Source: Actinomyces sp. ZJ308
Lineage (GTDB): Bacteria; Actinomycetota; Actinomycetes; Actinomycetales; Actinomycetaceae
Length of the DNA: 64,000 bases
Reading direction: 5' to 3'
Assembly: GCF_011752065.1 (NCBI RefSeq)
Contig: NZ_JAAIJY010000013.1
Location: 25,383-89,382 of the forward strand
Shown here in pieces: positions 57,634 to 64,000 of this stretch. The position numbers and the translations under genes are program-made. Position 1 is the first letter of the stretch; the number at the start of each line of letters is the position of its first letter. Under the pieces are notes generated by a model. It made no database searches and had not been told where the DNA came from. It saw only the letters and a list, made by a program, of their open reading frames with translations.

Positions 57634-59022
57634 CCCGCTACACGCTGCGCGCCCTGACCGACCAGTGGCGGGCCTGGTCAGGGGCGGTGGTGGTGCTGGC
57701 CCTCGCGGCGGCCCTCGTCAACGTCTGCCTGGTGCACCGTGTGGCTGTCACTCGCCCCGACGTCGTCGCCGCCGCACGGGCGGCGGGCGTCAACCCGGCC
57801 GAACTGACGGTTCCGGGCGTCTCGGTGGCCTTCTACACGGCGATGGTGGCGGTCCCGGTGGTGAGCGTCGTCGGGCAGTCCTGCGTGCAGGCGCTGCGCA
57901 CGAGCTGGGCCCTGTGGCGGCTCGCCGGAGCCCTGCCCCGGCAGGTCCTCACTGCTGTCGTCGCCACCGTGGCGGCGCTGGGGGCGGTGGCCTGCGCGCC
58001 CGGGATCCTGCTGGGGCTGGTCGCGGCCGGGCCCTTCGCCTCCGTGCTCAGCCGTCTGGCCGCCGCGCGCATGGGACGGATCGAGGTGGGCCAGACACCG
58101 ACGACGCTGCTGCTCACCGTGGTGGTCGTGGTCGCCGTGGCGGTCCTGGGCGCGATCGGCCCGGCGCGCAGTGCGGTGCGTACACCCGCCGCGGAGGCTG
58201 TGCGCGAGGCGGTCCCGGCCGGGCGACGCCGCATGGGTGCGGTCCGCTGGATCTCGGCCGGACTGTGGGGGATGGCGTGCGCCGTGCAGCTGGCGGCGGC
58301 CTTCCTGGTCCGGCCCGGCCCGATGGTGGAGGGGTGGCCGACCGGCGGGGGCCAGGCGACCCTGGCGGCCTTCCTGCTCGCGGTCCTCGTGGTGCTGCTG
58401 GCGCCGGTGCTCATCCCAGGGGTGCTGCGCCTGTGGTCGGCGCCGCTGGCGCGGTGGGGCGGGCCGTGGCTGCTCGCGCGCCGCTCGGCGCTGTGGCGTG
58501 CCGGCTCCGCGGCGAGCGCCATCGGCCTGCTGGCCCTGTCTCTCTCCTTCACCGCCGCCCTGATGACCAGTCTCGCCACGAGTGAAGCGGTGGTGGAGGC
58601 CGCGCACCTGAGCGTGGCGCTCAACCAGGTGGACTCACTGGTTCTGGCGGCGATTCTCGGGGCGATGGCGCTGCTGGGGGCCATGGCCGTCGTCGGCATG
58701 ACCTCCCGGTCCCGGCAACGCGAGGTCGCGGTGCTGCGCTGCGCAGGGGGGCACGGTGCACGGCGCGCGCCGGCAGGTGGTCATCGAGGCGGGGCTGTAC
58801 GTGGGGACGGCGCTGCTGGTCGCGGTCGTGCCACTGATGGTGACGGCGGTCGGCGAGGCCGTCTTCTACGCCAGGGCGGGGCTGCCGCTGGTGGTGCGCC
58901 CCGCCGTCGGGCCGGTGGTGCTCGTGGCGTTCCTGCCCTTCCTGGCCCTGGCCGCAGTGCTGCTCGCCCCGATCCGGAGCGCCACCCGAACCCCGATCGG
59001 CACCGTCCTGGCGGCCGAGTGA
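57630..59022 (+). pseudogene. FtsX-type ABC permease interrupted by a +1 frameshift in a G6 tract
   Basis: The first frame encodes about 373 residues of an FtsX-like permease (helices from WSGAVVVLALAAALVNVCLV to GAMALLGAMAVVGMTSRSRQREVAVLRCAGG). After the GGGGGG run at 58746-58751 the matching sequence continues in the next frame: HGARRQVVIEAGLYVGTALLVAVVPLMVTAVGE to IRSATRTPIGTVLAAE, stop at 59022. Removing one G restores a single 463-residue protein. The unshifted frame instead runs on as Arg/Gly-rich nonsense to 59153. This is either a real mutation, slippage-based switching or a sequencing error. Confidence 0.82.
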
Positions 59023-59167
59023 GGAAGGAGCCGAGGTGGGAGGGACCGCGGGGCCGGCAGGAGTGCCAGCGCTTCGGCTTGCGCTCATCCCTGCCGGGAC
59101 TTACACTTAATTCGCTCAAAACGATCAATTCGAAAAAGACGAGCGAGCAGTAGCGTGGGAGTGTGAC

Positions 59168-59659
59168 ATGACGATAATGACTGAGAGCAAGACCTACCTG
59201 CCTGAGGAGGAGGTTGCTGGACGGTTTGCTGAGCTTGTGACGGCGCTTGAGGCGTCCTCGGGTACGACACCGCAACTGGTGATCGACGGTCAGTCGATCG
59301 AGCTGACGCCCAGGATGGCTGAGGTGCTCCTGCAGGTCGCGGATGCGATGGGGCGAGGGCGGGCCGTCACGGTCGCGCCGCAGGACCAGCGTCTGACAAC
59401 ACAGGAAGCGGCCGACATGCTCGGTATCTCTCGGCCGACGTTGGTCAGGATGCTGGAGGCCGGTGAGATTCCGTTTGAGAAGGTCAGGCGGCATCGCCGG
59501 TTGTTCCTCACCGATGTACTGGAGTTCCGCGAGCGTCAGCGCCGGGCGGCGAACGAGGCCCTGTCGGACATGGTGGCCGATGCTCAAGCGATGGGGGACT
59601 ATGACCAGGATCCGGCCGAGGTGCGTCAAGTTCTCCAGGAACTGCGTACTCAGGAGTGA
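59168..59659 (+). CDS. Excisionase/MerR-type HTH protein, antitoxin of the PIN pair
   Basis: Predicted 163 aa. The C-terminal half has the excisionase-family DNA-binding domain (RLTTQEAADMLGISRPTLVRMLEAGEIPFEKVRRHRRLFLTDVLEFRERQRR), and the tail AANEALSDMVADAQAMGDYDQDPAEV is probably the toxin-binding segment. It is 3 bases upstream of the PIN gene. Codon use is more AT-rich than its neighbours, suggesting transfer. GGGAG lies 6 bases before ATG 59168. The AT-rich region 59106-59142 probably holds its promoter and operator. Confidence 0.88.
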   Translation: MTIMTESKTYLPEEEVAGRFAELVTALEASSGTTPQLVIDGQSIELTPRMAEVLLQVADAMGRGRAVTVAPQDQRLTTQEAADMLGISRPTLVRMLEAGEIPFEKVRRHRRLFLTDVLEFRERQRRAANEALSDMVADAQAMGDYDQDPAEVRQVLQELRTQE

Positions 59660-59662
59660 GCG

Positions 59663-60250
59663 ATGGCGTTCTCCGCAGTGCTCGATGCATGTGTGCTGAT
59701 TCCCAGCGTGCTGCGAGATGTTCTTCTTGAGATCGCTGTTCGGCAGATCTATAGGCCTCTGTGGAGCGAGAAGATCGAGGAGGAGGTTGAGAGAAATATT
59801 CTTCGGTTACATGCACTGCGCGATAAGGATGCGGAAGAGTCCCGCGGCTACGTCAGGCGGCTTCGGAGGAAGATGAATGAGCATCTGCCAGATGCCCGGG
59901 TGCAGGACTGGGAGACCCTTTTGCCTTCAGTTCCAACGATGCGGGATCCCGATGACAGGCACGTTGTCGCGGCGGCTCTCATGGGAAGGGCGGACGTCAT
60001 CGTCACGTTCAACCTCAAGGACTTCGATGAAGCGGCACTTCCTGGTGCGCTATTTGCTCAGTCCCCAGACGAGTTTCTTCTCGATGTGCTGGGACTGTAT
60101 CCCGAGGCGGTTCGGAAGGTGCTTCAGGCAGTGGTATCCCGAACTGGCCGCAAAGGACCACGATGGACTATCGACGATCTACTCACTCGCCTTGAGAAAG
60201 AGGGGCTGAACTCCTTCGTTGCCGCCTGTCGTCGGGAGTTAACGCCCTGA
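59663..60250 (+). CDS. PIN-domain ribonuclease toxin
   Basis: Predicted 195 aa. Acidic residues typical of PIN nucleases: VLDACVLIPS near the start, the middle glutamates (KIEEEVERNILR), DPDDRHVVAAALMGRADVIVTFNLKDF with conserved Asp pairs. A roughly 60-residue C-terminal helical extension follows. PIN toxins cut RNA and are held inactive by the upstream partner. GC is visibly lower than in flanking genes. Confidence 0.9.
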   Translation: MAFSAVLDACVLIPSVLRDVLLEIAVRQIYRPLWSEKIEEEVERNILRLHALRDKDAEESRGYVRRLRRKMNEHLPDARVQDWETLLPSVPTMRDPDDRHVVAAALMGRADVIVTFNLKDFDEAALPGALFAQSPDEFLLDVLGLYPEAVRKVLQAVVSRTGRKGPRWTIDDLLTRLEKEGLNSFVAACRRELTP

Positions 60251-60340
60251 GGCTTCGGAAGTTATCTCTGTATGCCGCTCGGAGTCCGTGACCGTGCCTG
60301 ACGGCTCGGGGACTGCTCCGGGGGCTCGGAATCCGGGGCG

Positions 60341-60346
60341 TAGGGT
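60341..60346 (+). promoter_or_regulatory. -10 element of the two-component operon
   Basis: TAGGGT about 30 bases before GTG 60375, which also has AGGAGG 7 bases upstream; this mRNA would have a short leader. Confidence 0.4.
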
Positions 60347-60374
60347 ACGTTCGCGACGGAGAGGAGGGACGCCG

Positions 60375-61678
60375 GTGTCCGGTGCGGAGCGCGGCTCGTC
60401 GTCGGCGATGAGGATGCGGACCGACTGGCGGGCGCTGGGGGAGTGGGTGCGTCAGCCGGCACCCGCGCAGGCCGGCCCCGGCCTGCTCTCCACGGTGCTC
60501 CTCATCCTGTGCGCCACCTACCAGGGAGGCATGATCGGCGTCGCGGTCCTGACCGGTCGCGTCGGCGACGGCGGCCTGCTTCCGGGGATCGCGGCGACCA
60601 GGCTCAGCATCTCGCTCCTCATGGCGGTGGCCATCGGGTCGACGGCCCTGCTCGCGGCGCGACGCAGGTACCCGTTGGCGGTCTTCCTGGCCGAGTGCGT
60701 CGTGTACGTGGTGGCCTCGGCGCTGGGGCTCAACAACTTCTTCCTCCTCCCGGTGCTGGTGGCGCTGGGAGGCGCGGTGGGTCGCCTTCCGCTGTGGCAG
60801 CACCTCGCGGTGATCGGCGCGGCCTGCCTCATGGTGACGGCCAGCGCCGTCCTGGTGTCCCCGCCCGGGGTCCTGCTGGAGGAGTGGCTCAGCCAGGTGG
60901 TCGCCGTTCTGCTGACGGTCGTGGTGGCGATGCTCTCGCGCAGCGTCACGGGCTGGCGGGCCGCGCAGGCCCAGGCGAGGGCCGAGCGGGAGCGTTTCCT
61001 GGCGCTTCGCTCCGAGCGGGACCGCGCGGTGACCCGGGCCGGGATCGCCGCCGAGCTGCACGACTCCGTGGGCCACGGCCTGACCACCATCATCGCCCTG
61101 TCCGAGGGGCTGGCCGGCAACGCCGACCCGGAGGTCGACGAGGCGGTGGGCGGCATCAACGAGGTGGCCCGGGAGTGCTTGGAGCAGACGCGCCGGGCGG
61201 TCAGGGCCTTGGCCGACGGCGGCCGGGAGCCGAGTCGGGATGCCTCCGTGAGCCGGTCCTGGGATGAGATCAGGAGCGTCGTCGGGCGGGTGCGGTCGCT
61301 GGGCGTGACGGTGGTCCTCACCGAGACCGGGCAGCGGGCCGACGACGGCGGTCAGGCCGGCCTGTGCTTCGCGCTCACTCGGGAGGCGCTCACCAACGCG
61401 GTGCGGCACGCGCCGGCGCTGTCGCGGGTGCAGGTGTCCTGGGACCACGCGGAGTCCGCGGTGACGGTGGCGGTGAGGAACGATGGCGCCGCGGGCGCCA
61501 TGCGTGTCGGGGCGGTGGAGACGACGACGCCCGTGGCGGGGAGCCCGCGGCGGGAACCGGCCTGTTGCGGCTGCGGGGTCGGGTCGAGGAGGCCGGGGGC
61601 TCCCTGGCGTGGGGACCCGAGGTCGACGGCGGCTGGCTCGTTGAGGCGGTCATCCCGAGAAGCCGTGGTGAGGGCTGA
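60375..61678 (+). pseudogene. NarL-type sensor histidine kinase with a -1 frameshift near its ATP-binding end
   Basis: Residues about 40-200 are membrane helices (LLSTVLLILCATYQGGMIGVAVLTG to EEWLSQVVAVLLTVVVAMLS). The HisKA_3 box is AAELHDSVGHGLTTIIALSEGL, followed by the N-box LTREALTNAVRHAPALSRVQVSW and AVRNDGAAG. After the GGGG run at 61538-61541 the expected G-box (GTGLLRLRGRVEEAGGSLAWGPEVDG) is in another frame and ends at 61678. Adding one G restores it; the unshifted frame continues as Arg-rich sequence to 61706. GTG 60375 has AGGAGG 7 bases upstream. It is partner of the next gene. Confidence 0.8.
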
Positions 61679-61711
61679 GGCGTGGGCGCGGAGTCGGAGG
61701 GGCTGAGGCTG

Positions 61712-62374
61712 ATGTCGGTCATGCTCGTGGACGATCAGCGCTTCGCGCGCCTGGGGCTGGCGCTCATGGTCCGCAAGGCGCCGGACCTGCGCGTGGTGGC
61801 GGAGGCCGGCGACGGGCGGGAGGCGCTGGAGGTCCTGGAGGAGCTGAACCGGTCGTCGGGGCTGCCCGACGTCGTGCTCATGGACGTGCGCATGCCCGGC
61901 ATGGACGGGATCAGTGCGACCCGAGCAGTGGCGCAACGGTTCCCGACGGTGAAGGTCCTGGTGCTGACGACCTACGACGAGGACGACTACGCCTTCGGGG
62001 CGCTGGAGATGGGGGCCTCGGGGTTCCTGCTCAAGGACGTGCGTGCGGCGCAGCTGGCTCAGGCGGTGCGGGCGGTGGCGCAGGGCGACGCCGTGCTCAC
62101 GCCGCGCGTCACCAAGGAGCTCATCGCGCGCGGGGCGCCGCGGGCGCTGTCCGGTGCGCAGCGGAAGGAGATTCGGGAGCGGTTCGGGGCGCTGACGCCA
62201 CGGGAGCTCGACATCGTCCGGCTCATCGCGGAGGGGATGTCGAACGAGGAGATCGCCGAGAGGCTGGTGCTCCAGCCCGCCTCCGTGCGCCGCAACGTCA
62301 GCCGTATCCTGGCCAAGCTCCACCTGCGCGACCGCGTCCAGATCGTCGCCGCCTGGTACAAGAGTGGTGGTTGA
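61712..62374 (+). CDS. NarL/LuxR-type response regulator
   Basis: Predicted 220 aa. Receiver: MLVDDQRFARLGLALMV, phospho-acceptor in VVLMDVRMPGMDG, Lys in GFLLKDVRA. LuxR HTH: LTPRELDIVRLIAEGMSNEEIAERLVLQPASVRRNVSRILAKLHLRDRVQ. It lies 33 bases after the restored kinase stop. The pair is the type that often controls a nearby ABC exporter; the MacB/FtsX genes 3 kb upstream are candidates (inference). Confidence 0.93.
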   Translation: MSVMLVDDQRFARLGLALMVRKAPDLRVVAEAGDGREALEVLEELNRSSGLPDVVLMDVRMPGMDGISATRAVAQRFPTVKVLVLTTYDEDDYAFGALEMGASGFLLKDVRAAQLAQAVRAVAQGDAVLTPRVTKELIARGAPRALSGAQRKEIRERFGALTPRELDIVRLIAEGMSNEEIAERLVLQPASVRRNVSRILAKLHLRDRVQIVAAWYKSGG

Positions 62375-62428
62375 GAGGTATGGCCTGCCTCGGCCCGTGT
62401 ACCGGCGCTCCACCCGCCCTTACTCGGG

Positions 62429-62530
62429 CGGGGACATTCGACGCCGTCGGGGACATTTTCTTGTGGCCGGGGACATCTCACGCGTACGGGGACAGAAAAC
62501 CTGCACCCGTACGTGCAGAATGTCCCCGGC
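62429..62530. repeat. GGGGACA palindrome family, site 9
   Basis: GGGGACATTCGACGCCGTCG, then GGCCGGGGACATCTCACGCG, a diverged centre (ACAGAAAACCTGC), CCCGTACGTGCAGAATGTCC and CCGGC. It follows the response-regulator gene. Confidence 0.86.
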
Positions 62531-62569
62531 TGGAGCGGGTAGCACCCAGCACCCGGCGAGGGGGCGCGG

Positions 62570-62680
62570 CTAATCCTCGGGCATATCAGCGTCACGGCGC
62601 AGGTTGACACGATGGGCCGCGAGCCCGGTGAGGTTGAGCAAGGCGACCTGACTCGTGACAGTTTGGTGGGGTCTGGGTTT
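62570..62680 (-). pseudogene. Possible C-terminal gene remnant next to the insertion sequence
   Basis: On the minus strand a frame ending in TAG at 62570-62572 reads VALLNLTGLAAHRVNLRRDA then DMPED. It looks like the end of a protein, but its upstream part turns into low-complexity sequence towards the IS end. It may be the 3' remainder of a gene cut by the insertion. Confidence 0.3.
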
Positions 62681-62744
62681 TGAGGTGGGTTTTTCGTTGA
62701 TATCGCGTGGTGGTTGGGGGTGTGCTGGCACACTAAGGGGCCGG

Positions 62745-62750
62745 TAGAGT
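62745..62750 (+). promoter_or_regulatory. -10 element of the transposase gene (leaderless)
   Basis: TAGAGT ends 7 bases before GTG 62758. Confidence 0.45.
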
Positions 62751-62757
62751 CGGAGTG

Positions 62758-64000
62758 GTGAGCCCGTTTGTGCGTAAGGTCAAGACAGCCTCAGGGGCCA
62801 CGGCAGTCCAGATCGCGGTCAAGGAAGGGCGCCGGGACAAGGTGATCGAGCACCTGGGATCGGCCCACACCCAGGCCGAGCTGGCCGCCCTGATGGAGAT
62901 CGGCCGCCACCGCATCTCCCCGGACCAGCTGACCCTGGAGCTGACCCCCACGCCACCAGCGGTCCCGGGAACAGGACTCCCGGAGGTCTCAGAGCCGGTC
63001 AGCACCGGGGCGGTGGTGGAGTCCAAGCACTCGAGGTTGTTGTGGGAGGTCCTGCACGGCGCCTACCGGCGTCTGGGGCTGGGGGAGGCGGTCGGGGGTG
63101 ATCGGGCCTTTGAGCAGATGGTTCTGGCGCGTCTGATCGAGCCGACCTCCAAGGCCCAGGTCCCCCGGGTGCTGGGTGACCTGGGCCTGGAGCCGGTCAC
63201 CGTGCGGACCTTGTTCCGCTCCCTGGCCCGGGCTCAGGAGCGCGGCTACCGCGAGAGCCTGTCTGGGGCCTTGTTCGAGCACGTCACCAACACCGGCGGG
63301 GGCCTGGCGCTGTGCCTGTACGACGTGACCACCCTGTACTTCGAGGCCGAGAAGGAGGACGACCTACGCAAGGTCGGTTACTCCAAGGAGAGGAGAGTCG
63401 ACCCCCAGGTCATCGTCGGTCTGCTGGTCGACCGAGGCGGCTTCCCCCTGAGAATCGGGTGCTGGGAAGGGAACAAGGCCGAGACCACCACGATCATCCC
63501 CATCGTCGAGGCCTTCCAGGCCGCCCACAACATTGAGGAGCTCGTGGTGGTCGCGGATGCCGGCATGCTCTCAGCCGCCAACCTCAAGTCTCTGGATGAC
63601 GCCCGGTTGCGGTTCATTGTCGGGGCCCGCCAGGTCCGCGCCCCAGGTGACCTTGAGGCGCACTTCCACTGGGCCGGTGACGCGTTCACCGATGGGCAGC
63701 TCATCGACACCATCACCCCCAAGAGGGGCTCGAACACCGAGCGGGATAGGAGCCTCCGGGCTGAGCCCATCTGGGACCCAGTCAAGTATCCGGGGTCGTG
63801 GCGGGCGGTGTGGGTCTACTCCAAGAAGCGCGCCGCCAGGGACACTCAGACCCTGACCGCTCAGGAGAACCGCGCCCGGGCCGTCATCGCCGGCGAGAAG
63901 CAGCCCAGACGCACCAGGTTCGTCACCACCCACGCCGGTGACGCCACCCTGGATGAGGCGTCCATCGCGAGAGCCAGGTCGCTGGTGGGCCTCAAGGGCT
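62758..64000 (+). mobile_element. IS1634-type (IS4-superfamily) transposase, 3' part beyond the window
   Basis: An open frame of 414 codons runs to the window end without a stop. DDE-type motifs: LCLYDVTTLYFEAEKEDDLRKVGYSKE (first Asp), DPQVIVGLLVDRGGFPLRIGCWEGNKAET, and VVVADAGMLSAANLKSL (second Asp). The N-terminal 90 residues (FVRKVKTASGATAVQIAVKEGRRD...HLGSAH) are the usual DNA-binding start of IS1634 members. The left terminal inverted repeat was not identified with confidence; GTGTG-ctgg-CACAC at 62720-62733 is a hairpin near the edge. Completeness cannot be judged. Confidence 0.9.

Noticed and set aside
58756..59022. Separate small membrane-protein gene after the FtsX permease
   Set aside because: Its sequence is the missing C-terminal permease domain, so a frameshift explains it better than an independent gene.

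Overview
The window is very GC-rich with strong G/C third-position bias, ATGA-type gene overlaps, frequent GTG starts and no rRNA or tRNA gene that I can recognise. Its families (DUF5926, YwiC-like, TPM/DUF5129-like, LRV-repeat protein, IS1634-type transposase, SAM-controlled metNIQ) point to a high-GC actinobacterium, most likely Actinomyces or a close relative. That placement is inference from gene content, not a database match.

Region 1 (about 2.0-12.6 kb) is the most interesting part: a compact RiPP cluster for a linear azole/dehydroamino-acid peptide related to thiopeptides and goadsporin. In order it has a divergent orphan NarL-type regulator, a YcaO cyclodehydratase, two ThiF-like leader-binding proteins (the second fused to a SagB-type dehydrogenase), a second small SagB-type flavoprotein, a 67-aa precursor whose core is built of 9-residue ASASCPxxA units, a PqqD-like domain fused to an M50 zinc protease, and a split LanB dehydratase (glutamylation and elimination proteins). 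No separate pyridine synthase, transporter or immunity gene is visible. A large inverted repeat closes the operon.

Region 2 (12.6-24.8 kb): a predicted regulator with AlbA and ATPase domains, flanked by 152-bp direct repeats; purB with a small membrane-protein gene; a paralogous membrane protein; an HTH-nucleotidyltransferase module with a 66-bp duplication; a siderophore-interacting flavoprotein; a pepC remnant; a methyltransferase; a candidate structured RNA; a WXG-like protein with a large lipase-like partner; a holin-like membrane protein and a hisC-type aminotransferase. Region 3 (25-40 kb): YwiC-like protein, GNAT, phosphoglucomutase, RidA, a TPM-family paralog pair, DUF5926, DUF817, a TetR-flavodoxin operon and a DUF885 peptidase. 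Region 4 (40-56 kb): glycosyltransferase, large membrane protein, fructosamine kinase, pheA, LMW phosphatase, alpha/beta hydrolase, SAM-riboswitch-controlled metNIQ, and an operon of small membrane protein, sensor kinase, SLC13 permease and glycerate kinase. Region 5 (56.8-64 kb): an ABC exporter whose permease is frameshifted, an excisionase-PIN toxin-antitoxin pair, a two-component system whose kinase is frameshifted, and an IS1634-type transposase running off the end.

Three intergenic repeat families run through the window: (a) modular palindromes with GGGGACAT outer arms and an ACAGAAATTCTGT-like centre, at ten sites including one inside a coding sequence; (b) units with four 12-mers GTACT(C/G)CACGAC arranged forward-forward-reverse-reverse at 41/21/41-bp spacing; (c) a 70-bp CGCGCGTTCG element downstream of two genes. 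Many genes carry a -10-like hexamer ending 6-7 bases before the start codon, as expected for leaderless transcripts; this was used to choose several starts.
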